Shown: piece by piece, positions 22,158-33,665 of the stretch
Numbering within the stretch: position 1 is the first letter of the stretch
Layout of the letters: each line of letters begins with the position of its first letter
Assembly: GCA_002794785.1 (NCBI GenBank)
Contig: NBBA01000006.1
Span: 1,550,001-1,614,000, forward strand
Length of the DNA stretch: 64,000 bases
Origin: Coniferiporia sulphurascens
Taxonomy: Eukaryota > Basidiomycota > Agaricomycetes > Hymenochaetales > Hymenochaetaceae
Direction: 5' to 3'
The notes under the pieces: generated by a model
What the model was told of the DNA's origin: nothing
The model's input: only the letters and a program-made list of their open reading frames with translations
Database searches by the model: none
Made by a program: the position numbers and the translations under genes

Positions 22158-22168
22158 GGTTATGAGCC
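22158..22168 (+). promoter_or_regulatory. Copia primer-binding site matching the tRNA-iMet anticodon arm
   Basis: GGTTATGAGCC directly follows the 5' LTR. Its complement GGCTCATAACC matches the anticodon stem-loop of yeast-type initiator tRNA-Met (CAU anticodon). Priming by an internal tRNA-iMet fragment is known from Drosophila copia. The gag ATG (22162) lies inside this site. Confidence 0.75.
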
Positions 22169-25100
22169 TTGCTGCACCGACTGAATCCATAGATGTACCA
22201 AGCAATCCATCCCCGAAACAACCTGAATCAACCGATCAAACGATGCAGCCTGAACGAGAACGAAACGAAATGTCGACACTGTTAAGCTCAACAGTTACAT
22301 GTTGATCTACAGTGGGGCTTCCTGATCAACAATGCTGGTAGTATGGCAACGGGGCTTCCTAGATGTTGTAAGTCGAAGGTGATCGTCAGTGGGGCTTCCT
22401 AGATGTTGTAAGTCGAAGGTGATCATTGGTGGGGCTTCCTGATCGATGATGGGGGCACGGTAGGCTTCTTAGACAAGTCGGGTTACAATGAAGTGGCTGG
22501 CGACTCGGTAGGCACACAGCAGACTGATGGTAGCAGATATTGGGCTTGTATGAACAAAGAGCACAAGCTTAGGGCTTGTGCTACTGAAGTTACATGCTTA
22601 TATGCTACTCTATGTGTTTACTACTGTAGTGGCCTGTGTAGGGTAGTTTGCCAGACTATGGAAGGTCATGGAAACCCAAGGAATGTCTTGGTAATACAAG
22701 TAGGGCTATCAGTAAGCAAAGCTTGTCATGATGGTGTGATAAGGCATCATCATGGTGTCTTATGGTGCTAGGTGAATAAGGATGAGTAAGTGAGAGAAAT
22801 GGGGGAGTTGCACTGACTGATGATAGTGAAGGGGAAGTGAGTCAGCACAATAAGGGAAAGTAAAGGAAAATTGTAACAGACACCATCAAACAATATTTTG
22901 ATGCTGTCGTCGGATGAAAAACTGTCAATCAAAAAGAAAAATTTTGGTCCATGGTACACACAAATAAAACTTGCCTTGGAATACCAAGACCTGCTTGGCG
23001 TAGCAGACAGGACAGAGACCCGTCCGGCCGCTGGGGACACGAAACTCAGCACATGGCTTGAGAAGGATAAGAAGGTGCGCACCCAAATTGGCCTGAATAT
23101 CGCAGCCGACACGTTGATAGATCTAGACACCAGCACGGCAGCAACCATGATCGAGAGCATGAAAAAAAGGTTTCAGGGGACGTCAGTACTGGCGCAATCT
23201 ATGGCGATGGCGGCGCTGACCTCCAAGAAGTATATGGAGGGAACGGAGATGAAAACTCACATTAACGAGTTATGCCGTCTGAAGGTCCAGGTGGTGGGGA
23301 GTGGCCTACCGCTTGACGATAAACACTTCGCCATGATTGCAATCCAATTGCTACCACCTATGTCTGAATGGAACGCAATTGCGGGGTCAATGCATTCCGT
23401 CACGACTTCCGATGAGGTCTTCAACATCCTCACGCTGCAGGAGGAGCGAATGCAAGCGTCTGCAGGTACGAGCGTTAACAGCATTGTGAAAAATGAGGTC
23501 GCACTGAAGGCCAGACCGACCTTCGAATGCTCCAATTGTAAGAGGCGCGGACACTCCACAGCGAGGTGCTGGGCGAAAGGGGGCAGCCAGGAAGGGCAAG
23601 CGCCATTGTACTGGCGGCCCCCACAGGGCGAAACCTCGACCGCCGACTACGCCCCGAAAGCGAACCTCGCCTCCGTGAGACCGATGTTCTCCCTGATGGC
23701 GACCACTGATGACACCCAGACAACCGAAGACTGGTTGGCGGACTCGGGCATGTCATCCCACATGGCCGCAAATAAGAAAGACTTTGAAACATATGCACCG
23801 ATCACCCCAATCGAGGTTAACTCGGCAGAGCTTGGGGGGTCTTTTCAAGCTATTGGCCAGGGTTCCATCTATGTTCAGTTCACATATACTGGTCGCACAT
23901 CGATCGTAATGCTCACCAATGTACTCCATACGCCCGATATTTCATCCAACCTCCTATCCATATCGTGCCTAGACGATGCCAACGTTACCACGAGTTTTGC
24001 GAACAGGAAATGCACGTTCTCCCGCTTGCTCCATGGTAGACTACAGGAATTCGGTTTTGGCGTAAAGAAAGGCAGCTTGTATCGGGTGGCCATGAGGATT
24101 TGTTGCGAACATGCCGCACTTGCAGCCCCGGAGGCTTCGTCTATTGCGGACATCACTACGTGGCACGCCCGCATCTGGCATGGCCATGACGAACTCATAC
24201 AAAAGATGGCCCAGGGGGCCGTTCTAGGGTTAAAAATCAGCGGAAGCGAAACGGTAGGGAAATGCGAACCATGCATCCTGGGGAAGCACCCCAGCACCCC
24301 TTTCACCCGCAATGCACAACGCGCCGAAGGACCTCTCGACCTTGTGCACACCGATATAATCGGCCCCATCCACGTACCATCCATCGGCGGGGCTCGATAC
24401 GCCTTGACTTTCATAGACGACCACTCCCGACACATATGGATATGGTTCCTGTCGAATAAGGGGGACACATTAGCGGCATACCAAAAGCTAGAAGCCCAGT
24501 TAGAGACCCTTACCAGCCGCCAAATCAAACGCCACCAATCCGACAATGGGACTGAGTTCATCAATCGTGCTTTCGATGACCATCGTGCCGGGAAAGGCAC
24601 CATACATACCACTACCGCCCCGCATACCCCTGCCATGAACGGACGGTCCGAGCGCGTAGGGCGCACCATTTTTGATGGCGTGCGCTCAATGCTCCTCAAC
24701 ACAGGCTTACCCAAGGAGCAGTGGGCGGAGGCGGCAGCGTATAAGGTCCATTGCATGAACCTCACGCCCCACTCATCCCTATCCGACGGAGCCACCCCGC
24801 ACGAGCTCTTTTTCGGTCAGAAGCCAAACGTTGCTCACCTGAGGCGATGGGGGTGCCCCGCATACGTCCGCGTGCTGGCGGTCGACCGACAAAAACTTGA
24901 CGCACGGTCCCTCAAGGGAGTCTTCGTTGGTGTCTTCGAGGATGCGGCATACCGCATCTGGCTGCCCTCGACGCGGCAACTCCGGAAATCCTGTGACATG
25001 ATCTTCGAAGAAGGTCTGCCGCGCCGCATGATCACCCTCAACGATATCGAGACACACGAGCTCGTCTCCGATGACCTCCCACCCCCCGCCTCCCCGCCCA

Positions 25101-26868
25101 CGACACCTGATGGCGAACCGCATCCCCAACCGGATCCGCCCACTGGGCCCCCCATTCTCCGTCGGTCCACATGCGAGTCCAAGCCAATGGAGAAGAAAGT
25201 CCAACACGACCTCGACCTAGCTGCTCACCGCAACGCCCTGGCGTCTCTGGGGACCATCAGCCAGCCCGTCGAAAGCGCTTTCGTCACCAGCAGCGCCCGT
25301 CCACCGCACTCTTACACGGAAGCTCTCAAGTCGAACGATGCTGACGCATGGCGCACGGCCATGAAATATGAAGTTGGGAAACTCGAGGAGATGCTGGTTT
25401 GGACCCTCACACCTCGGACCCCGGACATGGATGTGCTCCATGGTAAGTGGGCCTTCTCTTACAAATTTGGGCCCAACGGCGATGTTATTGACCACCATGC
25501 ACGGTGGGTGGCCCACGGGGATGAACAAGGGGACATCCCCGCCCACCTTTGGTTTGCGCCATCCGGGGACCTCGATTCATTCCGGCTCATCAACGCCCTC
25601 AACACGTACGACAACCCCAACGACACCTGCATGTTCGCAGCGATCGACATCGCATCCGCCTATCTCCACAGCCTGCTCTCCAGGCCAACCATCTACGTTG
25701 AGCAGCCACACGGACACACCTGACCCGAACGCACGCACGACGTATGCGAGCTCCATAAAGCTCTGTATGGTCTCAAGCAAGGGGGTAATGCTTGGAACAC
25801 CAAGCTCAACGTGTCCATGCGTGCACTCGGATTCAAGATGCTCACATCCGCTCTGACCGTCTTTCACCGCTGCGACTCTGAGGGGGAGTCAACCGTGGCA
25901 ACGCACGTCGACGATTGCACAATAATGAGTTCGTCAGGATCAGAGGCGTGCCGGTTCAAAGCCGAAGTAGGAGAGGAATATGAATTCAAGGCGAAGGACC
26001 CAGAGGGGGAGATGATTATATTAGGGATGAAGGTCATAAAGGACGAAAATGAAGGTACAATAAAGATTTCTATTCCCGCTGCGATTGACAAGCTCGCTGA
26101 GCTACTAAACCTACACAATGCGAACCCGGCACCGACACCGATGGCCAGCGACGCCCTTTGACGATTCAAATCGGACAAAATGGAGGGATATGAGTCCCCC
26201 CATGGCCGTATGACATGGTCATGGGAGCGCTAGGGTGGATAACCCAAACGTGCCGCCCGGACATTTCATTCGTGCACATAGTCCTTGTGCGTTTCACTAC
26301 AAAACCGAAGGAGACGCACTGGACCGCCATGAAATGCGTAGTCCGGTACCTCAAGGGAACGCGCGACCTCGGTCTGGTATACTGGCGAGACGGAACCGAG
26401 TATCCCATTGGGTACTGCAACGCGGACTGGGGGAGCGACCCAGAGGACAGGAAGTCCATGTCTGGGTACGCGTTTCTGTACGCAGGGGCAGTCATCAGTT
26501 GGAAGGCGAAGAAGCAAACGGTCATGGCACTCTCGAGTGCAGAGGCCGAGTATATTGCAGCTTCATTCTGCATCCGACACGTGTTATGGGTATGAAACTT
26601 TTTCGAGGAAATTGGGCAAGGTCTGGAAAGAGCTCCATTCAGGCTATTTACTGACAACGAAAGCGCTATGGCGATGATCAAGAACCCTGTGTACCACGCC
26701 TGCTCAAAACATATCGACCTGGCGGCACACCACGTCCGCGACGAAGTGCGTGCCGGGCAAGTCGCATTTGAGCATGTCCTGGGGGTCGAGAACCCTGCGG
26801 ACATCTTCACGAAACCCTTGGATCCCGAGCCACACAAACGGTGTGTCAAGCGACTGGGCATGGCGTAG
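22162..26868 (+). pseudogene. Copia Gag-Pol polyprotein, broken
   Basis: The frame opens at ATG 22162, is split by the solo LTR (22280-22878) and, counting the 5-bp duplication once, resumes in the same frame. Gag has FGPWYTQIKLAL and a CCHC knuckle (CSNCKRRGHSTARC, from 23528). The protease site is DWLADSGMSSH (about 23730). Integrase has the HH-CC zinc region (about 24160-24290), HTDIIGP, HQSDNGTEF and NGRSERVG (DDE). Reverse transcriptase includes LHKALYGLKQGG and THVDDCTI; RNase H includes NADWGSD, SSAEAEYIA and LFTDNES. In-frame TGA codons stand at 25721, 26159 and 26593, and a frameshift lies near 26200. RT sequence YVDD is HVDD here. All three TGAs sit where CGA (Arg) is plausible. Confidence 0.9.
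22280..22878 (-). mobile_element. Solo LTR of the TGTTAC family, copy 1 (in copia gag)
   Basis: On the minus strand it starts TGTTACAATTTTCC and ends GAGCTTAACA. Perfect 5-bp duplication GACAC flanks it (22275-22279 and 22879-22883). At 599 bp it is the longest of six copies; no internal region remains. Confidence 0.9.
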
Positions 26869-26911
26869 GGAATGGGGGAGCGAGGCGGCGGAGCCGCTTG
26901 CTGAGGGGGAG

Positions 26912-27167
26912 TGTGAATGTATAAGGTTGGTCAGCTTGCAGTGATCGTATTTCTAGTTTTAGTAGTCTGTCCATAAACTGTACAGTCGGGCGCATATAGT
27001 CGCGCCCGAGGCATCTGCGCACCTCAGTCCTTTTGACACGGGCTGAGGTGAGCACTTCCATTCTTCTATCATAGACGCCCGTATATTGACGCTATAGATT
27101 AGATATTTGCACAGGTAGATTACTATCTAATAAGAGTCCTTTTGACACGGGCTGAGATATTTGCACA
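26912..27167 (+). repeat. Copia 3' LTR
   Basis: 256 bp, TG...CA; preceded by a purine-rich GAGGGGGAG tract (26903-26911) that fits a polypurine tract. Confidence 0.92.
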
Positions 27168-27172
27168 AGTAC

Positions 27173-27600
27173 ACTCTACCACCGGCAGCTACTACAGGGG
27201 TTTACACTTAATATGCTGGGAATGCGATTGTCGCATCATATTTAATTTTCTCAAGAGCACCATGCATACTCTGAACAAGAGTATACCCACTAGCAAATAA
27301 AATATTGCCAAGGTTGCGATTGCACTGCGGATGAGACTTGGACCGTGATGGTGTGTATGTGACATGGTGTGGATGGCTAAGAGGAGATGAGTGATGAGGA
27401 TATGACCTGGGGACTGTCAAATGCCTGTACCTTCCCGAAGAATACTACGCTCAGACTCATACAACCTACAATCCGGATGAGGTCAACAATAACAATGACG
27501 AAAGCTCAGAGGCCGACTCAAAAGGCGAGGGCGGGGGCGGAGGCACTTGGCGATCATATAGCAAATATGGAGTTTAGTATTGTGTTATATTCTTTTGGCG
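27173..27600 (+). pseudogene. 3' part of decayed family segment A
   Basis: Continues 21680-21901 across the copia insertion. Recognisable tail features are a 'SDEDMTWG' stretch, CCTGTACCTTCCCGAAGAATAC matching segment B, and the gene-end sequence GCATTG/TTATATTC. The reading frame is broken throughout. Confidence 0.6.
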
Positions 27601-27723
27601 ATCATTGTAGTCTTGAATGAGAAAAAACGTCGTTCTCCACCTCTCCTCCTTCCTAAAAAGAAACTTGGTTATCGTGGCCTGAACAGGCTGAACCCCAATT
27701 TCTATTTACGTTGTTTGTTTTAC

Positions 27724-27735
27724 TCGCACGGTTGG
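27724..27735 (+). promoter_or_regulatory. Variant of the conserved family motif, I6 promoter
   Basis: TCGCACGGTTGG, one or two changes from the consensus, 63 bp before the I6 intron donor. Confidence 0.55.
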
Positions 27736-27798
27736 AGTTAGCACATGACTATAACCAACACTTCTCCTGTACTACGCCTTTCATACTATATGGCGCGA

Positions 27799-28423
27799 GT
27801 GAGTGGCATTTGTCGTGTTTTTACTCATTAACATCACCTAAAACATTTTTTCCGTTAGCTGTACAACCAGCATGTCTTGGATTTATGGGTATCATCTCAA
27901 GTGGAAAGTCGCCCGTGACCTTGCCATCGAGCACAAGTTGGTTGCCATAGACCCCACACTTGTCAGCTTGAAACTTGCAAGGTTCATCATAGAGACCATG
28001 GGGGTCAAAACATGGGTAACCTGGGCCTCCGATGGCTGCATCATCCTCACTTTCCATAGATGCTTTGTCAGGCATTCTCTAAAGGGTATGTGTATTCCTA
28101 AGGAGGATACCATCAAAGTCACCCTGGCATTGCAAATGAAACATGGACCAAGATGGTATGTGTACAACGAGTGGGAAGAAGGTGACGAAGTGGATTTGAG
28201 TGACAGTGAAGATATGAACTGGGATACACCGGCTACTATCGAGTACCCGTACCTTCGCATTGGGATCCATCGCGATGGAGTGTACGACCTGCGCAGGATA
28301 CTCAATTTGGACAAGGATAAAGATAATGGGAACTTGAATAAGGACAATGGCTCGGAGCCCGATTTAGAGTCGGACGTGGGGACGGAGGCGCTCAGTGATC
28401 GCACTGCGGCTATGAAAATATAG
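27799..28423 (+). CDS. V/I-family protein, copy I6
   Basis: Unknown function. UTR intron GTGAGT (27799) to GTTAG (27859), 61 bp; ATG at 27872; 183 aa. The N-terminal domain is MSWIYGYHLKWKVARDLAIE with TMGVKTWVTW, GCIILTFHRC and MKHGPRWYVYNEW. Then DLSDSEDMNWDTPATI and a less acidic, Asn/Asp/Lys-mixed tail. The frame is complete and both splice sites are canonical. It sits between decayed segments A and B, each carrying its own element insertion. Confidence 0.75.
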
Positions 28424-28454
28424 CATTGCGTTGTATTCACTAAATACCAGTTAC

Positions 28455-28920
28455 ACTGATCCTATGATGCTATGATTGGCGCCATAAGCATCGTTCAAGT
28501 TGATGTCTTCTCCAGTGCTTATGATGTGCCACATCTAGCTTATAAATCAAACCTCAAACACAATCCTTATATTAGATCGCCTATAATAATATTGTTAACC
28601 ATGCAGCTCCCAACTTCCCTCAGAGTACATATATGCCACGAAGTAGGTCTGGTGTATAATGCACAGTGTTTAGAGCCTGAATCTCAAAGGACAGCATACA
28701 TGCGCAGTACACTCTACCGACTGCAGTGGTTGAAGCTTGGATATAATGGGAATGCGAGACCACGTCATACTCACTTTCCACAAGTTCAACATGCATACCC
28801 TAAAGAAAAGGAAGATATTGCCAATGTTGTGATCGCATTGTGGATGGGACATGGTCCTTGACGGTATACGTATGATGGGATTAATATGGTGTGGAGGTGA
28901 CAGAGTGACGAGAGAAATAT
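28455..28920 (+). pseudogene. Decayed family segment B, 5' part
   Basis: Holds readable remnants such as HTHFPQVQHAYPKEKEDIAN and VVIALWMGHGP, matching LTFHxCNVRxSLKGMRIPKEDI and ALRMKHGPRW of intact copies. It is cut at 28920 by the element 28921-30830 and continues at 30836. Confidence 0.65.
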
Positions 28921-28976
28921 TGTTAGTAAATTGATGAAAATCGTGATCACTGGATCAACGGATTAGCAAGATCAAC

Positions 28977-30186
28977 ATGGCAAGACCCGTAACTTTAATT
29001 GATACAAGGAACCTGTGCCAACGCTGTAAAGATGCAGATCAAGTAGCATGGAAAGCTTTTAATATTGCATGCACAACAGTAGGACAGAATGCAGGATATG
29101 ACAACTGTCAAATTACATTTGATCATACTACAAGGGAACAACAAGTGGCGGAAAGGCTAGAAGTAATAATCAAACATAGAGCGACTATGTTCTCATATCA
29201 ATTGAATAGATATGTAATCAGTGCTTACACAAGGACCAAGATTTATAATCAGCCACATAATGAATTATGTTATCAAAGGGCGGTTATTACATCAACCAAT
29301 TATGCAGAAGCAGCACACCAAATAGTTCATACTATCAATAAACAACCATGAGAACAACTATTCGCATACAAAGCCAACTTCATAGCCAAAGGACACACAA
29401 CAGTAGATCAAAAGGAACCAAATCTAAGACAGGAGTTAGTACCAATAGATTGTTACAATTTTCCTTTACTTTCCCTTATGCGCTGACTCACTTCCTCTTC
29501 GTCATCATCAGTCAGCGCATCTCCCCCATTTCTCTGCCTTACTCATCCTTATTCGCCCTACGCCATAAGACGCCATGATGACGCCTTATTGCACCATCAT
29601 GATGTGCTTTGCTTACTGATCACCGTACTTGTATTACCAAGGCCGTCCTTGCGTTTCCATGACCTTCCATTGTCTGGTAAACATACCTAACCAAGTCGCT
29701 ACAGTAGCAAACACATAGAGTAGTATATAAGCATGTAACTTCAGTAGCACAAGCCCTAAGCTTGTGCTCTTTGTTCATACAAGCCCATTATCTGCTACCA
29801 CCAGTCTACTGTGCGCCACTCGGCCATTAGTCGCTTTGTCGTAACCCGACTCGCTTCAGAAGCATACCGCGTCCACATCGTCGATCAGGAAGCCCTGCCG
29901 ACGATCATCTTCGACTTACGACATCTAGGAAGCCCCGTTGCCGTACCATCAGTTCCGATGATCAGGAAGCCCCGACGTCGATCACCGCGTAACCATTGAG
30001 CTTAACATAGATAAAGAGATTATAATATGGTGGTTCAATGATGAACCTTCATATAGAGTCACACCAGGATATAGCAGGATAACAAATATAAATGCTATAG
30101 GACCTGAAGAGCTCTTTATGCCAGTAGACGATAGAACACCAGAACAAACCCCTTTCAATGTATCAATGGAAATGACTCAAGAATAA
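28977..30186 (+). pseudogene. ORF of the LTR-like element, copy 1, broken
   Basis: Reads MARPVTLIDTRNLCQRCKD onward like the intact 215-codon ORF of the second copy. It is broken by TGA at about 29349 (the other copy has CGA there) and by the solo LTR at 29451-30007. Function is unknown; the protein has no motif I recognise. The CxxC near the N-terminus (CQRC) is shared as CKHC in the other copy. Confidence 0.7.
29451..30007 (+). mobile_element. Solo LTR of the TGTTAC family, copy 2
   Basis: 557 bp, TGTTACAATTTTCC...GAGCTTAACA, perfect duplication TAGAT (29446-29450, 30008-30012). It interrupts the ORF of the LTR-like element. Confidence 0.92.
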
Positions 30187-30835
30187 TCTATGGTAATAAG
30201 TAACAAGCCACAACAAGATAAGATTAAGAAGGCTAGCATAATTGCTGAGCCACACAAGTATATCTAAGCATTCAGCTAAGATTAGCCAATGGGAGCATGG
30301 CGATCAATTAGAAGACACAATTGATGGGAGCCAAGTATAGTGCATCGTACAGTAGAACCGATTAGGAAATAAGGAGAAGCATCATAGGTATAGTAGTATC
30401 CGAGAATGGTTAACTTAGGTATTATACTGTATGACTTGATGGAAACTCAGGGAAGGTTCTAGCATAAGATAAAGATAGCACGGTAGGCTGTAGAACATAC
30501 TGGAATATGTAACTGACTCATAAGAAGCTAAGAATAGTAAATAGCATGTACAGGATTGTACCGGAACATTCTTATGACTTATAAATCAGGAGTAGTATGT
30601 TGTAGTATCTACCAGAACATAGTAAATAGACTACAACATGTAGGGTATAAAAGCCCAATGTAAAATTGCGGTAAAAAGCAGTTTAATTCATCTCTTGTCT
30701 CTTACCACCATCATCAGCTCTAACACTCTAGCAAGTGAAGGGTAACAAGCCTACTCTAAACTAGCTAGTATTACTTGTGTGAATCTGTTATCACTTGCTT
30801 CAATCCCTTATTCAGGGAGTGAATCTAACAAATAT

Positions 30836-30990
30836 GACCTGGAGGTTCGTTTAAAGCCTGTACCTTCCCGAAAAATACAGCATAACAAAAGCTTGGAGTC
30901 TGACTCAAAAGACGGAGGGGGGGGGGGTAGAGGCCTTTAGTGATCATATAGCATTTATGAAGTCTAGCATTGCTTTATATTCTTTTGGCA
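30836..30990 (+). pseudogene. Decayed family segment B, 3' part
   Basis: Resumes directly after the element with GACCTGGAGGTTCG and CCTGTACCTTCCCGAAAAATAC, then a frame-broken tail ending near TCTAGCATTGC. Parallel to 27400-27600. Confidence 0.6.
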
Positions 30991-31091
30991 TCCATTAACA
31001 TTGTAGGCTTGAGCAGAAAAACGTCTGGCAAGAGTCGTTTTCCATTGCATTATCGCTGAACTCCAATCTGTATTTGTGGTTGTTGGTTTTG

Positions 31092-31104
31092 TTCACACGG
31101 TTGG
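31092..31104 (+). promoter_or_regulatory. Conserved family motif TTCACACGGTTGG, I8 promoter
   Basis: Exact 13-mer, 70 bp before the I8 intron donor. Confidence 0.65.
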
Positions 31105-31173
31105 AGTATTTTACCATGTGGCTATTACCAGTGCTTCACCTGTACACATTCAAACTACGAATACATAGTGTGA

Positions 31174-31819
31174 GTGAGCGACAAAATGTCGCTTTCATCT
31201 ATTTATTAACATTGCTTGAACTTTTTCTATTAGTTATACATCCAGCATGTCTTGGGTTTATGGGTATCATCTTAAGTGGCAAGTCGCCTGCGACTTCGCC
31301 ATCGAACACAAGCTGGTCGCCCGAGCCCCTTGGTTCGTAAGCACAGAAGTCGCAAAGCTCGTCCTGAAGACCACAGGGGTTAGAGCTTGGATAACCTGTG
31401 CCTCCAATGGCCGCATCATCCTCACTTTCCACAACAGTAACATTGGGCGTTCTCTAAAGGGCACACAAATTCTCAAGGAGGATATCATCAAAGCCTCCCT
31501 AGCATTTCGAATAAAGCATGGTCCAAGATGGTATGTGTACAACGAGTGGGATGAAGGTGAAGAAGTGAAATCAAGCAATGAGGAATACATGAGCTGGGAT
31601 ACAGCGGCTACCATCAAGTCTCCGTACATCGCCATTAAGGCCTCTCACGAAGAGGCATACGATCCGACCGAGATATACAGTCCAGATGAGGATGAAGATG
31701 ATGGGGACGAGGGCTATAACTCAGAATCAGATTTGGAGTCGGACGAAGCAACAGAGACCCTCAGCGATCGCATTGTGACTATGAAAGTATGGTGTTGCAT
31801 TGTATTCGTTCAGTCCTAA
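31174..31819 (+). CDS. V/I-family protein, copy I8 (stop codon shifted)
   Basis: Unknown function. UTR intron GTGAGC (31174) to TTAG (31233), 60 bp; ATG at 31247; 190 aa. Opens MSWVYGYHLKWQVACDFAIE, so it mixes V and I features at residue 4. Conserved blocks are TTGVRAWITC, GRIILTFHNS, IKHGPRWYVYNEW and YMSWDTAATI, where Pro of TPAT is Ala as in I9. The usual TAG after MKV is TGG, so the frame runs seven codons further to TAA. A large TIR element begins 52 bp after the stop. Confidence 0.72.
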
Positions 31820-31871
31820 TGTTATCATGTTCGTGCCATCATCTGAACTTTGTACAGTAGCCTTCTACTCA

Positions 31872-32050
31872 CACTTCAGGCACCCCCCTATACCCGGTCT
31901 CTTAGACTATTCTATCCCATGCCAAAAAATATGTCTAAGAGATGTTGAGCCCAATTTTTTTGGGCCTGCCTATTGGGCTTGCCCAAAGTACTTGGGCGCA
32001 CCTAGACAGATATGCCCTGAGCGACTGGTCCAGCCCACAGGGTGCACCTG
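31872..32050 (+). repeat. Left terminal inverted repeat
   Basis: About 180 bp, near identical to the reverse complement of 38739-38917; most differences are C/T or G/A. Confidence 0.85.
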
Positions 32051-32639
32051 AAAACATTGTAGGTGCGCCCATTGGGCGTGCCCTAGTGTGTCCCTGTCAC
32101 ATGGTATCAGGGGTCTCGGTGCTATCACAGGGCAGTTTTGGCTAAATATTGGGTTGGAGTATGTACACAAGTATCATTGGTGTAGCCCACAGTTAGATAC
32201 TTTATTCCTTCTGTTATAATAGTCACCCTTTCTCTCCATCCACAATTAATGAATTGTACAGTCACGGTACTAGGCAGGTTCTTATAAAAATAACATTCAT
32301 CATCATCAATCCCAGGTCATGATCCTTGGAATATAATGTACAAAGCCAGTACCCTGGAGTCCTCAAAAGTGATGCAGCAGCCCCATCATCTACATTACCT
32401 GTCACCTCCTGCATAGATAGAAAGGGAATCCTCGGGTCTCTTCAGGATTTCCATTATGGTATCTTTTTTCACCATGTGCAGTGACTTCTGTTGTTCATGC
32501 TGGCTGAATGCACACCACCATTATCAGAGGAACACACACATTAGTATCAGCAGATAGGAAGGTTGAATAATGCATGGCAAGCTCACTTATATCAAGATGC
32601 ATCCACTGTTATAAAGGTGCACCCATTGCTGCTACTAAG

Positions 32640-33665
32640 GGTGCGAGCATATGGAGTTGGGCGTGCCCAATTCACTGTTCAATGGGTGCGCCCAGGTAAG
32701 GCAAATGGGCATGCCCAAAACAGTGAAGCAGGCGCACCCAAAACTATAAAGGGGGTTGGGCGCGCCCTCTTCACTGTTGTGGGTGCACCCTCAGCTCAAT
32801 GGGCGCACCCAGAAAGAGGGTTGGGCGCCCTCTTTTCTGTTTTGGGCATGCCCTCAGTTCAATGGGTGTGCCCAGTAAGAGGGTTGGGCATGCCCTATTT
32901 TCTGTTTTGGGCATGCCCTTGTTACAATTTTCCTTTACTTTCCCCTTATTGCACTGACTCACTTCCCCTTTGTCATCATCAGTCAGCGCAACTCCCCCAT
33001 TTCTCTGCCTTACTCATCCTCATTTCGCCTTACACCATAAGACACCATGATGACGCCTTATTGCACCATCATGATGTGCTTTGCTTACTGATAGCCCTAC
33101 TTGTATTACCAAGACATTCCTTGGGTTTCCATGACCTTCCATAGTCTGGTAAACTACCCTATACAGGCCGCTACAGTAGTAAACACATAGAGTAGCATAT
33201 AAGCATGTAACTTCAGTAGCACAAGCCCTAAGCTTGTGCTCTTTGTTCATACAAGCCCATTATCTGCTACCACCAGTCTACTGTGTGCTGTTGTGCCACT
33301 AGTCACTTCGTTGTAACCCGACATTGCTAAGAAGCCTACCGCGTCCACATCGTCGATCAGGAAGCCCCATCGACGATCACCTTCGACTTACAACATCTAG
33401 GAAGCACCATTGCCGTACTACCAGCCCCGACGTCGATCACCGCATAACTGTTGAGCTTAACAGCCCTCTGAACTGAGGGCACGCCCAATAAGAGGGCTGG
33501 GCACGCCCAGTAAGAGGGTTGGGCGTGCCCTCTTTTCTGTTTTGGGCACGCCCTCTTCACTGTTTTGGGTGTGCCCTCAGTTCAATGGGCGCGCCCTGTA
33601 AGTGGGTTGGGCACGCCCTTTTCACTGTTTTGGGTGCACCCATTGAACAGAGGCGTGTCCAATAT
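32640..33665 (+). repeat. Left subterminal GGGCRYGCCC array (interrupted by solo LTR)
   Basis: Roughly fifteen or more copies of GGGCGTGCCC, GGGCATGCCC, GGGCGCGCCC, GGGTGCGCCC and related 10-mers, spaced by short units such as TCTTTTCTGTTTT and AGTTCAAT. The solo LTR at 32920-33462 splits the array, with GCCCT duplicated. Probable protein-binding sites of a transposase. Confidence 0.75.
32920..33462 (+). mobile_element. Solo LTR of the TGTTAC family, copy 3
   Basis: 543 bp with TGTTAC...CTTAACA ends and perfect duplication GCCCT (32915-32919, 33463-33467). Inserted inside the palindrome array of the TIR element. Confidence 0.92.

Larger units (their letters stand above)
21902..27167 (+). mobile_element. 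Ty1/copia LTR retrotransposon, near full length, inactivated
   Basis: 256-bp LTRs at 21902-22157 and 26912-27167, both starting TGTGAATG and ending TTTGCACA. The 5-bp target duplication AGTAC is at 21897-21901 and 27168-27172. The host sequence continues across the join (compare 28695-28715). Domain order gag, protease, integrase, reverse transcriptase, RNase H is that of copia. A solo LTR of another family (22280-22878) interrupts gag. The LTRs differ at six sites, all CpG transitions. It cannot move by itself now. Confidence 0.93.
28921..30830 (+). mobile_element. LTR-like TGTTAG...CTAACA element carrying one ORF, copy 1
   Basis: Begins TGTTAGTAAATTG and ends GAATCTAACA, flanked by the 5-bp duplication AATAT (28916-28920, 30831-30835); the interrupted family copy joins across it. 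After removing the nested solo LTR and its duplication it is 1348 bp, the same size as the copy at 36236-37582. Its last about 650 bp are non-coding and hold TATAAAAGCCC (about 30649), like an LTR promoter region. No second terminal repeat, primer site or reverse transcriptase is present. It may be a large solo LTR with an internal ORF, or a non-autonomous element. Confidence 0.8.

Noticed and set aside
25721..26595. In-frame TGA codons of copia as programmed readthrough or recoding
   Set aside because: Similar TGA codons occur in unrelated elements at CpG sites and are accompanied by a frameshift, so decay explains them better.
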